From an uncultured Pelagibacteraceae bacterium (lineage in GTDB: Bacteria; Pseudomonadota; Alphaproteobacteria; Pelagibacterales; Pelagibacteraceae), in NCBI GenBank assembly GCA_902589305.1, contig CACISL010000008.1:1-60845 (forward strand): a stretch of 60,845 nt of DNA, in the 5' to 3' direction. Positions within the stretch are counted from its first letter, which is position 1. Each line of letters begins with the position of its first letter. The notes beneath the pieces are model-generated. The model was given only the letters and a program-made list of their open reading frames with translations, was not told the origin of the DNA and did no database searches. Positions 7,580 to 15,234 of the stretch are shown here, in pieces. A program made the position numbers and the translations under genes.

Positions 7580-8775
7580 TATTTTATGTACCTTAAAGAG
7601 CTTTTTAAATCATTAATTAAATCTTGAGGATCCTCAAGTCCAATGTGTAATCTAACAATATGTTCATCGTTATCAAATCTAAAATATTTTCTACCTTTTA
7701 AGTATTCATCTTTATTTTTTGATCTTAACTCTTGCAAAATTGCAAGGCTTTCGAAACCTCCCCAGCTATATCCTATTCCGAATAATTCCAATGAATTAAC
7801 AAATTTTATTACTGAAGATTTTTTTTTGCTTTTAATTACAATCGATAATAATCCTGTTGCACCTGAATAATATTTTTTCCATAATTTATAATTTTTACTT
7901 GATGGTTTATAAGGATAAAGTATTTCACTAATTTTTTTTTGTTTTTTTAAAAAGTTAATAACTTTTTTTGTATTCTGATAATGTTGATTTAACCTAGTGT
8001 CTAAAGTTCTTAATCCCCTAATGATTAAATAAGCTTCATCAGCTGACATTCTATAACCTGAAAGTCTGTAAAAAAACATTATTTGTTTGAAAACTTTTTT
8101 GTTAACAGCCAATGATCCACCCATTGCATCTGAGTGTCCTGAAAAATATTTTGTCGCTGATGAAAATGACATGTCAAAACCAATAGTTAAAGGTTTAAGA
8201 TATAACGGTGTGCCCCAAGTATTATCAAGAAAAGTATATATTTTTTTCTTTTTTGCTAACTTTACAATTTTAGATAAATCTTGAAACTCAAAGGTATTAC
8301 TTCCAGGATTTTCTACTAGAATCATTTTTGTTTTTTTTGAAACTTTATTTTCAAGATCTTTAAATGAGTCTGGGTTATAGAAAATTGCATAAACTTCAAA
8401 TTCTTTTAGAAGCTTCTCTGAAATTTCTTTTGTTGGACCATAAACGTTATCTGAAACTAAAATTTCATCTCCTGGTCTACACAAACTCATTATTGCTAAT
8501 GCTACCCCTCCAAAACCAGTACCTGTTAAAAAAACATGAAATGCCTCTTCTAATTTTTTTAGTATATTTTCCAATTCTATAGTTGTTGAACTTCCATAAC
8601 GGCCGTAACTATAATGACTTACCTTTTGATGATTTTTTATTTTTTTTTCGTGCTGCTCAAGTTCTTGCATAGTATCAAAAAGAATTGTGGAAGCTCTGAT
8701 GACTGGAGGGTTTGCTGATCTATTTGATTTATCTATTATAGGGTGTTTTAAAAATGTGCTTATAGACTTTTTCAT
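7579..8775 (-). CDS. metC: cystathionine beta-lyase (PLP)
   Basis: A 398-residue Cys/Met-metabolism PLP enzyme. The PLP lysine lies in SSATKYFSGHSD; upstream are TGFGGVALAI (phosphate-binding loop) and ENPGSNTFE with the conserved acidic strand FLDNTWGTP. The motif set SATKYxxGHSD and the YGRYGSST segment match MetC rather than MetB or MetZ. It cleaves cystathionine to homocysteine, pyruvate and ammonia in methionine synthesis (or releases thiols from C-S compounds). First gene of a two-gene operon with the MFS carrier; the upstream 67-bp gap is shared with a divergent 27-residue gene. No SAM or other riboswitch is visible in front of it. Confidence 0.88.
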   Translation of the reverse strand: MKKSISTFLKHPIIDKSNRSANPPVIRASTILFDTMQELEQHEKKIKNHQKVSHYSYGRYGSSTTIELENILKKLEEAFHVFLTGTGFGGVALAIMSLCRPGDEILVSDNVYGPTKEISEKLLKEFEVYAIFYNPDSFKDLENKVSKKTKMILVENPGSNTFEFQDLSKIVKLAKKKKIYTFLDNTWGTPLYLKPLTIGFDMSFSSATKYFSGHSDAMGGSLAVNKKVFKQIMFFYRLSGYRMSADEAYLIIRGLRTLDTRLNQHYQNTKKVINFLKKQKKISEILYPYKPSSKNYKLWKKYYSGATGLLSIVIKSKKKSSVIKFVNSLELFGIGYSWGGFESLAILQELRSKNKDEYLKGRKYFRFDNDEHIVRLHIGLEDPQDLINDLKSSLRYIK

Positions 8776-8830
8776 AAAATAAGTATAATTGAACTTTACA
8801 TAATACTTTAGTTATTAAAATATAAAAAAA

Positions 8831-8836
8831 AGGAGG
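8831..8836 (+). promoter_or_regulatory. strong ribosome binding site AGGAGG
   Basis: A full AGGAGG Shine-Dalgarno core stands 6 bp before the ATG at 8843. Few genes in this window have so complete a site, so this decides the start of the tiny basic protein and suggests high translation. Confidence 0.85.
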
Positions 8837-8842
8837 CAAAAT

Positions 8843-8926
8843 ATGGGATATCCAAAAAAGCACCGTGGAAGAAGAAAAATTGGCTCAAAAAAAAGAAGAG
8901 CGAGAAAAAGAAATAAGAAAAAATAA
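8843..8926 (+). CDS. 27-residue very basic protein, ribosomal-protein-like
   Basis: ATG at 8843, TAA at 8924-8926, 27 residues starting MGYPKKHRGRRKIGSKKRR. Apart from the first few residues it is almost entirely Lys and Arg (pI extreme), with no acidic residue. The size and make-up resemble the smallest ribosomal proteins (bTHX, bL36-size proteins and the bS22/mS38-like COX24-domain peptides); RRKIGSKKRRARKRNKKK recalls the mS38-type tail. A perfect AGGAGG lies 6 bp upstream. It is divergent from metC and 15 bp ahead of a membrane protein gene. I infer a rRNA-binding role; the exact family is not certain. Too short for most gene callers. Confidence 0.75.
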   Translation: MGYPKKHRGRRKIGSKKRRARKRNKKK

Positions 8927-8941
8927 TCATTTTAAAATTTT

Positions 8942-9643
8942 ATGAGAGAAATAGCTCAAATAAGAAAATTGAGTGTCTTAATATTTTTTATTCCTTTGGT
9001 GGCAATAAATTTGTGTCTATATATATCACAAAATCCTGAGTTTTTAGAAAATACAATTTTCACAGTTGACCAAATGGGTCGATCTGCTTTTTCAATTCCT
9101 TATTTAGATGGAAGCTTATCAATTAGTAGAGCCGCTAGAACCTATCCTCAGTATTTAATTTTCAAACCATCAATGATTATCACTGCAATATTTCTTTTTT
9201 ATTATTGGAAAAATAATAACAATTTAGTGAATAAATTGTATTCATCTAATCTAGAATTTAAGTTTAAAACATTTGGAATGTTATCTGCTGTATTTTTAGC
9301 AATACATTCAATTTTTCTAGGGATAAAATTTGATTTACAAATTTATAAATTATTTAGAAGAGTAGTTTTGTTATTATTTATCATTTTTGAAATAGTTGCA
9401 CAAGGATATTTGGTTTTTCATCTTTATAAACTTAAATCAAAATTAGAAGAATACATTAATAAAAAAATTCTTTTTTTAAAAATAGCTTTGGTTTCAATAT
9501 TAGCCTTAGTAGCATTATTAAGTTTGCCTATTTTGGTAACTAAAGGAAACACTCATTTTAAACACGCTTTAGAATGGAATTATTTTGTTGGAGTAATTTT
9601 ATTTTATTTATTTTCAAGATTTTTTTGGAGAAGAACCACTTAA
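8942..9643 (+). CDS. membrane protein of unknown function, about six helices
   Basis: A 233-residue hydrophobic protein with predicted membrane segments near residues 10-30, 73-88, 110-128, 138-160, 175-200 and 212-228. Between helices 1 and 2 lies an external-looking loop of about 40 residues (VDQMGRSAFSIPYLDGSLSIS). No catalytic motif is visible and I do not recognise the family. It starts 15 bp after the 27-residue basic protein and may be co-transcribed. Its stop codon is the first base triplet of the hairpin that begins the structured element at 9641, so its 3' end overlaps an RNA gene candidate on the other strand. Confidence 0.7.
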   Translation: MREIAQIRKLSVLIFFIPLVAINLCLYISQNPEFLENTIFTVDQMGRSAFSIPYLDGSLSISRAARTYPQYLIFKPSMIITAIFLFYYWKNNNNLVNKLYSSNLEFKFKTFGMLSAVFLAIHSIFLGIKFDLQIYKLFRRVVLLLFIIFEIVAQGYLVFHLYKLKSKLEEYINKKILFLKIALVSILALVALLSLPILVTKGNTHFKHALEWNYFVGVILFYLFSRFFWRRTT

Positions 9644-9811
9644 ATTTCTAGGCTTTCGCCCAGAAATTTAGTAGTTTTGGCTCGTCGTTTTAGGCGCTAC
9701 CGCCAAGCCATCCCGATGAACTATTCTAGCGCTACTAGGTTCATCTTTCTGCCCTTTAAGCTTGAACCTCTCGGTTTTTCCTTAAATGGCCAGTTAAGAG
9801 TTGCCTCTTAA
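9641..9811 (-). ncRNA. structured RNA candidate with five hairpins, identity unknown
   Basis: The 170-bp segment is filled by five successive hairpins. In minus-strand order: 9811-9794, 7-bp stem with GCAA loop; 9790-9751, stem with one mismatch enclosing a 4-bp AACC/GGTT hairpin with GAGA loop; 9745-9715, 7-bp GATGAAC/GTTCATC stem plus inner CTAG/CTAG stem; 9710-9678, TGGC/GCCA stem enclosing GGCG/CGCC; 9670-9641, 12-pair stem with GAAA loop. On the minus strand three of the loops are GNRA tetraloops, on the plus strand none, which favours minus. It lies downstream of mnmA. No RNase P, SRP, tmRNA or known riboswitch core is visible. GC is clearly higher than in the flanks. Confidence 0.65.
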
Positions 9812-9881
9812 TTAATTATATTAAATCACAAAGGTTTTAAAATTTGTATCACTTAATGCGTGTCTAATTTATGAATGTTAA

Positions 9882-11009
9882 TTAAGTGGATAAATTATTA
9901 TTAAAAGTCTTGTCAATCCAACCACCACCGAGAACTTTATCCCCAACTTCATCAGTTGAATAAAATACGCACGCTTGACCTGGAGAAATTCCTGTTTCTT
10001 TATCCAAAATTTCTACTTCAGCATGATTATTTTTAAATGTTACTCTAGAATTTAAAAGTTTTCCAGTTGATCTAACTTTTATATATATAATTTTTTCAAA
10101 TTCTTTTCTAGAAGCTAAAATATTTAGATTTCTTAAATTAATTTTTTTTATTTCTAGATTTTCCTTTTGACCTACTATCACTGTATTTTCGTCAGCATTT
10201 ATGTTTATCACATACAAGGGTTTTGAACTTGATATTTTAATACCCTTTCTTTGGCCGATTGTATAATTTATTATTCCGTCATGCTCACCAATTTGATTTC
10301 CAGATAAATCTATTATCTTTCCTTTTTTAAAAGATTCTGGCCTAAATTTTTTTATCACAGAACTATAATCTCCGTTAGGTACAAAGCAAATATCTTGGCT
10401 ATCTGGTTTATCTGCTACGTTTAAATTTAGTTTTTTAGCAATTGATCTAGTTTCATCTTTTTCAATATTTCCCAATGGGAATCTAAGATAATCAAGCTGC
10501 TCCTGCGTTGTACTAAATAAAAAGTAACTCTGGTCTCTTTTATGATCTTTAGCTCTGTACATATTTCCATGACCATTTTTTTGAACTCTCGAAACATAAT
10601 GTCCTGTAATTAATGCATCAGCTTTTAAATCTTTAGCATATTTAAAAAGATCTCTAAATTTTACTGTTTGATTACATTGAACACATGGAATTGGAGTTTC
10701 TCCAGCTATATAGCTATCAATAAAAGAGTCTATCACCTCAGATTTAAACTTTTTTTGATAGTATAATATTTCGTGATTAATATTAATTTTTTCTGATACT
10801 CGTTTAGCATCCATTATATCTTGGCCAGCGCAACATTGTCTTCCCTCTTTAGATTGTTTAGCGTCATCATATAACTTCAGAGTAATACCTGTAACGTCGT
10901 AGCCCTCTTCTTTCATCATTGCAGCAACAACAGAAGAATCTACACCTCCTGACATGGCTACTACAACTTTAGTTTCTTTTTTTGTTTTATTAATTCCTAG
11001 AGAATTCAT
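9882..11009 (-). CDS. mnmA: tRNA-specific 2-thiouridylase MnmA
   Basis: A 375-residue PP-loop ATPase. The ATP-binding SGGVDS motif is at residues 20-25; the two catalytic cysteines appear in TPIPCVQCN (about 108-111) and DSQDICFVP (about 205), and GHYV and the QSYFL segments are also typical. The C-terminal beta-barrel domain ends with SPGQACVFY and LGGGWI. It installs the 2-thio group on U34 of tRNA for Lys, Glu and Gln with sulfur from IscS-type desulfurases through TusA-like carriers. Single gene between the structured RNA candidate and a 40-bp divergent gap to the DUF3553 gene. Confidence 0.96.
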   Translation of the reverse strand: MNSLGINKTKKETKVVVAMSGGVDSSVVAAMMKEEGYDVTGITLKLYDDAKQSKEGRQCCAGQDIMDAKRVSEKININHEILYYQKKFKSEVIDSFIDSYIAGETPIPCVQCNQTVKFRDLFKYAKDLKADALITGHYVSRVQKNGHGNMYRAKDHKRDQSYFLFSTTQEQLDYLRFPLGNIEKDETRSIAKKLNLNVADKPDSQDICFVPNGDYSSVIKKFRPESFKKGKIIDLSGNQIGEHDGIINYTIGQRKGIKISSSKPLYVININADENTVIVGQKENLEIKKINLRNLNILASRKEFEKIIYIKVRSTGKLLNSRVTFKNNHAEVEILDKETGISPGQACVFYSTDEVGDKVLGGGWIDKTFNNNLST

Positions 11010-11049
11010 ATTTAAAAGTGTATAATATATTTACAATTTATTTTCCATC

Positions 11050-11223
11050 ATGCTTATTGATTTTGAACCAGGCGATTATGTTAAAAATCCTGCAAATACG
11101 GACTGGGGTATCGGTCAAGTTCAATCAATAATAGGTAATAAAGTAACTATTAATTTTGAAAATTTTGGTAAGAGAGTAATTAATATTGATAACGTTAAAT
11201 TAGAAAAAATAGAAAATGAATAA
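11050..11223 (+). CDS. DUF3553 small protein
   Basis: ATG at 11050, TAA at 11221-11223, 57 residues. The pattern FEPGDYVKNP, then DWGIGQVQS, then VTINFENFGKR is that of the DUF3553 family, small beta-rich proteins common in alphaproteobacteria that look like a CarD/SH3-like barrel. Function unknown. Its last codons overlap the start of cysQ (ATG at 11216), so the two are coupled. It is divergent from mnmA with a 40-bp gap. Missed by gene finders with a length limit above 60 residues. Confidence 0.85.
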   Translation: MLIDFEPGDYVKNPANTDWGIGQVQSIIGNKVTINFENFGKRVINIDNVKLEKIENE

Positions 11224-11995
11224 AAATGATCTTAAAATAATAGCTGAAAGTTTAATTGAAAAATTCGATTATGCTGGAAAAGAGTCTATTAGGCTATTCA
11301 AAGAGGGTCTTAAGATACAAATTAAAGAAGATAGATCCCCGGTGAGCAATGGAGACTTACGAGTAAATCAACTTATATGTGATAAGATTTCTGAATTGAC
11401 CCCAGATATTCCAATCATTTCTGAGGAAACCGTAGATTTAAAAAAAAAAAATAAAGCTAATATTTTTTGGCTTATTGATCCGATAGATGGAACAAAAGAA
11501 TACATTGCTGGAAAAGATGAGTATACATTGAATGCAGCTTTAGTGATCAATAAAGTGCCTGTTTTAGGATTAGTCGGTGTGCCAAGAAAAGATAGACTTT
11601 TTTTTACTTACGGAAAAAACAAAAGTTTTCTTATCGAAAAAAATAAAACAAGAAAACTTGATTGTAAAAAGAAACAATCAAAAGGTAAGATTGTCGCTTT
11701 ATCAAGCGTTATAAAACCATCTGACATAATTTTGAATAAACTAAAGGAGTATAATGTTACAACAATTGTAAAAATGGCTAGCTCATACAAATTTTGCGTA
11801 ATAGCTACTGGCGAATATGATATATATGCTGCAAGAGAGAGAGCAAATGAATGGGATTATGCAGCTGGTCACGCAGTTGCTCAAAATGCAGGTGCAATAA
11901 TTGAGACTTTAGAAGAAAAGCCTTTTTTGTATGGTAAAGAAGATTACAAAAATCCTAGCTTACTAATAAGACGTTCTAAAAATTTAAATGATTAA
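11216..11995 (+). CDS. cysQ: 3'(2'),5'-bisphosphate nucleotidase CysQ
   Basis: A 259-residue member of the inositol monophosphatase superfamily. Metal-binding motifs are ISEE (residues about 68-71) and WLIDPIDGTKEY (about 83-94); the late motif is EWDYAAGHAVAQNAG. The TKEY wording and length fit CysQ, which hydrolyses 3'-phosphoadenosine 5'-phosphate to AMP and so clears the by-product of PAPS use. It overlaps the DUF3553 gene by 8 bp at its start and the small membrane protein by 8 bp at its end. An HxGH nucleotidyltransferase and AprBA elsewhere in the window also handle adenylated sulfur compounds. Confidence 0.92.
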   Translation: MNKNDLKIIAESLIEKFDYAGKESIRLFKEGLKIQIKEDRSPVSNGDLRVNQLICDKISELTPDIPIISEETVDLKKKNKANIFWLIDPIDGTKEYIAGKDEYTLNAALVINKVPVLGLVGVPRKDRLFFTYGKNKSFLIEKNKTRKLDCKKKQSKGKIVALSSVIKPSDIILNKLKEYNVTTIVKMASSYKFCVIATGEYDIYAARERANEWDYAAGHAVAQNAGAIIETLEEKPFLYGKEDYKNPSLLIRRSKNLND

Positions 11996-12131
11996 AACTA
12001 TATTAATTATAATTTTATCAGTTAGCTTTTTCGGAATTTTGTTGTTTATCTTAGTTAGAAACGCTCTGAAAAGAAAAATTGATTTTTTAGTAGAGGAAGA
12101 AAAAAAAAGAAAGTCAGATAATCTTGATTAA
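11988..12131 (+). CDS. 47-residue single-pass membrane protein
   Basis: ATG at 11988 overlaps the cysQ end; TAA at 12129-12131; 47 residues. One hydrophobic helix (residues 4-23) is followed by a highly charged cytoplasmic tail (VEEEKKRKSDNLD). No family recognised. The start overlap with cysQ (ATGATTAA) has the same form as other coupled pairs in this window, which is the main support. Its 3' end runs 18 bp into the 3' end of recX on the other strand. Confidence 0.5.
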   Translation: MIKTILIIILSVSFFGILLFILVRNALKRKIDFLVEEEKKRKSDNLD

Positions 12132-12674
12132 TTTTTTAAATTCGTTTGCATCAAGGTCTAAAACTCTTTTTGATAGATCAAAACTAAATCCTCCCCTTGC
12201 TAAAATTCCCATATCTTTTTTATAAAATAATTCTCGATTACTCTCAGGCCTTAAAGGCCCTATTCTTCTTCTCTTACAAAGTTTCAAAGCTGAAACAAAA
12301 TCAGGTTCGATTTGGTCCTCTTTAATTTTTTCAATACTTTGTTTTACATATTTATCATCAATTCCTTTGCTTCTGAGAGATTGATTAATTTTATTTAAGG
12401 AATAACCTCTCCTTAAAAACATTCTGGCTTTTGAGTCAGAGTACATTTCATCATTTAAAAGTTTATTTTTTTCCAAATTTGAAACTATTTCATCAATAAT
12501 TGCGGTAACTTCTTTTTTAGATTTAGTTCCTTTAATTTTTGTTAAATATTTTTTTAACAAGAATACTTTGAGCTGTTGCTTAGATGGGCTATATTTCTCA
12601 AGATAGGAATAGGCCAAGTCTTTTAAATTAGTCGTTAGATCTTCAAAATCACTTTTATTTGATGTGGGATTCAT
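12114..12674 (-). CDS. recX: regulatory protein RecX
   Basis: A 186-residue protein with the three-helix tandem repeats of RecX: a first repeat around AYSYLEKYSPSKQQLKVFLLKK, the central ARMFLRRGYSLNKINQSLRSKGI segment and a degenerate C-terminal repeat ending in FKKLIKII. RecX modulates RecA filament growth during recombination and the SOS response. recA is not in the window. Convergent with the 47-residue membrane protein and divergent from the ABA4-like gene with only 26 bp between starts. GC and codon use are like the neighbours. Confidence 0.88.
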   Translation of the reverse strand: MNPTSNKSDFEDLTTNLKDLAYSYLEKYSPSKQQLKVFLLKKYLTKIKGTKSKKEVTAIIDEIVSNLEKNKLLNDEMYSDSKARMFLRRGYSLNKINQSLRSKGIDDKYVKQSIEKIKEDQIEPDFVSALKLCKRRRIGPLRPESNRELFYKKDMGILARGGFSFDLSKRVLDLDANEFKKLIKII

Positions 12675-12700
12675 TAATTTAATATACTATATTATTTTTA

Positions 12701-13171
12701 ATGATAAATAATCTACTAGCTTTTGTTAATTCTGAAAATATTTATTTAATAGCAAACTGGGGGATAATTCCTTTTTGGTTTATGCTTATTTTTTTTCCTA
12801 ATAATGGTTTAACTACCTTTTTTGTTCAATCAATTGTAGTTCCTTTAATTTTGGGAGTTGCGTATGTTTATTTGTCTTACAATCTTTATTTAGAAAATGA
12901 TATTTTTGACGGTTTTGAACTTTATAAAGGTTTAGATGGACTATATTCAATGTTTGCAAATGAATATTTATTATTGATTTTTTGGCTTCATTTTCTTGCA
13001 ATTAGTTTGTTTGCTGGGGCGTGGATAGCAAGAGATGCTAGAAAGTATTTTATTCCAAAAATAATAGTAATACCTTCTCTAGTTTTGACTTATTTTACAG
13101 GCCCGGTAGGATTGGTAATTTATTGGTTTTTTAGAATATTTTTTGCTAAAAAAATTAGCTTTGATGATTAA
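12701..13171 (+). CDS. ABA4-like (DUF4281) membrane protein
   Basis: A 156-residue protein with four membrane helices (about residues 15-32, 42-60, 90-112, 122-146). The spacing WGIIPFWFML at the start, AISLFAGAWIARDARK in the middle and YFTGPVGLVIYWFFR at the end is the pattern of the DUF4281 family, whose plant member ABA4 is needed for neoxanthin formation and has been linked to carotenoid isomerisation. Bacterial members are often near carotenoid genes, which is not the case here. Its stop overlaps the start of the next gene by 8 bp (ATGATTAA). Confidence 0.8.
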   Translation: MINNLLAFVNSENIYLIANWGIIPFWFMLIFFPNNGLTTFFVQSIVVPLILGVAYVYLSYNLYLENDIFDGFELYKGLDGLYSMFANEYLLLIFWLHFLAISLFAGAWIARDARKYFIPKIIVIPSLVLTYFTGPVGLVIYWFFRIFFAKKISFDD

Positions 13172-13751
13172 ACCACTAGATTTTTACTTTGATTTCGTAA
13201 GCCCATATTCTTTTCTTGCTCATAAAGAGATTAGAAAATTTGAAAAAAGAGTTTCGATTAAAATAAGTTACAAGCCAATATTATTAGGTGGTTTACATAA
13301 TTTACATGGAATAAAAGCACCTGCTTTTATACCAGCTAAAGCTAAGCACATGATAAGAGATTGCAAACTAATAGCGGAAAAAAATAATGTAAAATTCAAA
13401 TTCAACTCATATTTTCCAATAAGAAGCTTAAATTTAATGCGAGGAGTGTTTGTGGCAGAGGAAGATAATTTCAAGAGTTATTATATAGATAATATCTTTG
13501 ATGCTATATGGCAGGATGGTCTAAATATGAATGATGATAACATTGTGCAGAAAGTTTTAAAAAATCTAAATGTTAATCCAAAAACATTTGTATTAAGATC
13601 AACCTCTTCATCTATAAAAGACTCTTTAAAAAAAAGAACAAGTGAAGCTTATGAAAAAGGAGTATTTGGTGCACCTACATTTGTAACAAATGATAAAATA
13701 TTTTGGGGTCAAGATAGGATTGAGTTTGCTATCAAAGAAGCAAGCAAATAA
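13164..13751 (+). CDS. DsbA-fold 2-hydroxychromene-2-carboxylate isomerase-like protein
   Basis: About 195 residues from the ATG at 13164. DFYFDFVSPYSFLA at the N-terminus is the characteristic start of the HCCA isomerase/kappa GST-like branch of the DsbA family, with serine in place of the redox cysteine; the end GVFGAPTFV is the cis-proline loop plus WGQDRI. The enzyme class is glutathione-dependent, acting on aromatic ring-cleavage products in model strains; here no naphthalene-type pathway exists, so the true substrate is open. An in-frame TTG 21 bp further upstream would give a longer form, but the ATG that overlaps the previous stop is the better start. Confidence 0.85.
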   Translation: MIKPLDFYFDFVSPYSFLAHKEIRKFEKRVSIKISYKPILLGGLHNLHGIKAPAFIPAKAKHMIRDCKLIAEKNNVKFKFNSYFPIRSLNLMRGVFVAEEDNFKSYYIDNIFDAIWQDGLNMNDDNIVQKVLKNLNVNPKTFVLRSTSSSIKDSLKKRTSEAYEKGVFGAPTFVTNDKIFWGQDRIEFAIKEASK

Positions 13752-13752
13752 A

Positions 13753-14172
13753 TTATTTCTTCTCTTTTTCTACAACTTTTAAACCGGCATTTTTTAGAGC
13801 ATCGAACCCTCCATCAACATGGGCTACATTTTTAAAACCCATATCAACTAAAGATTTGGCTGCTAAAGCTGAACGAAAACCTGCTGCACAAAATAAAACC
13901 ATTTTTTTAATATCACCAATTTTATTTGCATTGTAATATGAACTATTAGGGTCTAGCCAAAATTCTAACATACCCCTAGGTATGTGTTTTGAATTTTCTA
14001 TTGTTCCCTCATTCCACAGTTCACGAATATCTCTCACATCGACCAATGTAATTTCTTTGTTATCAGATAACTTTTTTACTTCTTCTGGACTTAGAGTTTC
14101 AATGCTTTTTTTAGCCTCTTCGACTAATATTTGGGAAGATTTTATATTCATGGTATTAAAATACATATTCAT
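13753..14172 (-). CDS. rhodanese-domain protein
   Basis: A 139-residue single rhodanese domain. The active-site loop CAAGFRS starts at Cys95; VDVRDIREL (about 44-52) and the HIPRGMLEF segment (63-71) are the standard fold markers. Such proteins move sulfane sulfur (thiosulfate or persulfide to thiols). The first ATG overlaps the start codon of the divergent gene (shared CATG at 14170-14173); an internal ATG at 14151 (MNIKSS) is an equally likely start and would leave a 19-bp gap. Convergent with the isomerase gene, with one base between stops. Confidence 0.9.
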   Translation of the reverse strand: MNMYFNTMNIKSSQILVEEAKKSIETLSPEEVKKLSDNKEITLVDVRDIRELWNEGTIENSKHIPRGMLEFWLDPNSSYYNANKIGDIKKMVLFCAAGFRSALAAKSLVDMGFKNVAHVDGGFDALKNAGLKVVEKEKK

Positions 14173-15193
14173 GAAAGAAATTAAAAGTAGAAAAAAATCA
14201 GGTTTTTTTAAAAAAATATTAGTTAAAATCTGTCGGATAATAGGATATGAACTAATAGATCAAAGTTCTCTTGAATTTCCTGTTTCAAACAAAAAAAACA
14301 GTGACACATTGAGTGTTCCAGGTAAAAAATCTTTCTCTTTAGGTGTAGGCGAGTTTCCTATTACTAGAAAAGTTCAAGGTATCGATATTATAGTAAAAAC
14401 ATGCACTAGTGTTCAATTAGTAACACAAAATAAAAAAAGAATTTTTGAAAAAGAAAAATCAGAATATACATTTAGATCGTTGCAATCACTTTATAAGTCT
14501 GCTTTGGATCTTAAAGAAAAATTTCCAAAAATTTTTATTCAATTCACTATAATTGATATTGGTTCTGATCAAGTTAGTAAAAACAAATTAATAACATATT
14601 TTAAAGATTTTCCTTTTAAGTTTATTAATCTTGATAAAAAAAAAATTAATATTGAGCCTATAACTATAAATAAAAATAATAAAATAATTGAAAATAATAT
14701 GGCTAAGACAATGAAATCAATTTATGAATCTTTTGATCAAGGTCAAAAATGTAAAGATTTAATATATTTTGTTGAAGATGATTATATTCATAAAACCGAG
14801 TCTTTAGCAGAAATGGTATTTGCTTACGAAAAATTCTCTTCTATTTTTGAAAGAGAATTGTTCATGCTTTCAACCGATTATCCTTATCTATACAAAAAGA
14901 TGGAAAATTCAAAAATTCTTATTGGAGAAAAATATCATTGGAGAACTGTTAAAGAATCTTTATTAACTTTTTTAACAAGTAATCAAATGCTAGATAAGTA
15001 TGAGAAAAAGCTTTTTGATATGGCCAAAAATGAGAGTAATCCATTTGAAAAAAATTTACATGAAATTTTCGATAAAGAGCTTTGTTTTTCACCCTTGCCC
15101 TCTTTAAGCGTTCATTGCTCAAACGTGAATTCTGTTTTTGGTTTATCTCCAAATGTAGATATAAAAAAATTGTGGGATGATAATAAAATCTAA
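14171..15193 (+). CDS. glycosyltransferase-like protein
   Basis: A 340-residue soluble protein from the ATG at 14171. Order of visible parts: a basic start, a strand-rich first third that resembles a GT-A nucleotide-sugar fold (DIIVKTCTSVQL, IFIQFTIIDIGSD), then YFVEDDYIHK with an acidic triplet that could be the metal-binding DxD, then GEKYHWRTVKESLLTFLTS, a pattern I associate with a family of uncharacterised glycosyltransferases. Sugar and acceptor unknown. The frame is open upstream to 13982 but that extension would lie over the rhodanese gene. A bidirectional terminator follows. Function assignment is tentative. Confidence 0.6.
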   Translation: MKEIKSRKKSGFFKKILVKICRIIGYELIDQSSLEFPVSNKKNSDTLSVPGKKSFSLGVGEFPITRKVQGIDIIVKTCTSVQLVTQNKKRIFEKEKSEYTFRSLQSLYKSALDLKEKFPKIFIQFTIIDIGSDQVSKNKLITYFKDFPFKFINLDKKKINIEPITINKNNKIIENNMAKTMKSIYESFDQGQKCKDLIYFVEDDYIHKTESLAEMVFAYEKFSSIFERELFMLSTDYPYLYKKMENSKILIGEKYHWRTVKESLLTFLTSNQMLDKYEKKLFDMAKNESNPFEKNLHEIFDKELCFSPLPSLSVHCSNVNSVFGLSPNVDIKKLWDDNKI

Positions 15194-15197
15194 GAAA

Positions 15198-15223
15198 TTA
15201 AGGGCTCATTTAAGAGCCCTTAA
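15198..15223. terminator. bidirectional terminator between glycosyltransferase-like gene and amtB
   Basis: A perfect 10-bp inverted repeat (TTAAGGGCTC / GAGCCCTTAA) with a 6-base loop, placed between two convergent genes (stops at 15193 and 15235). A/T-rich flanks let it work on both strands. Confidence 0.85.
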
Positions 15224-15234
15224 TCTATACATTA

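Noticed and set aside
9641-9811. Assignment of the structured region as tmRNA, RNase P RNA, SRP RNA or 6S RNA.
   Set aside because: I looked for a CCA-ending tRNA-like part and tag frame, the RNase P GAGGAAAGTCC core, the SRP GGAAGCAG loop and a long central-bubble hairpin, and found none on either strand.
13143-13163. A TTG start for the DsbA-fold isomerase.
   Set aside because: It would add seven residues before the conserved start; the ATG overlapping the upstream stop matches the coupling pattern of the window.
13982-14170. An upstream in-frame extension of the glycosyltransferase-like gene.
   Set aside because: The added 63 residues lie over the rhodanese gene in antisense and have no domain character; the ATG at 14171 is followed by a normal basic N-terminus.
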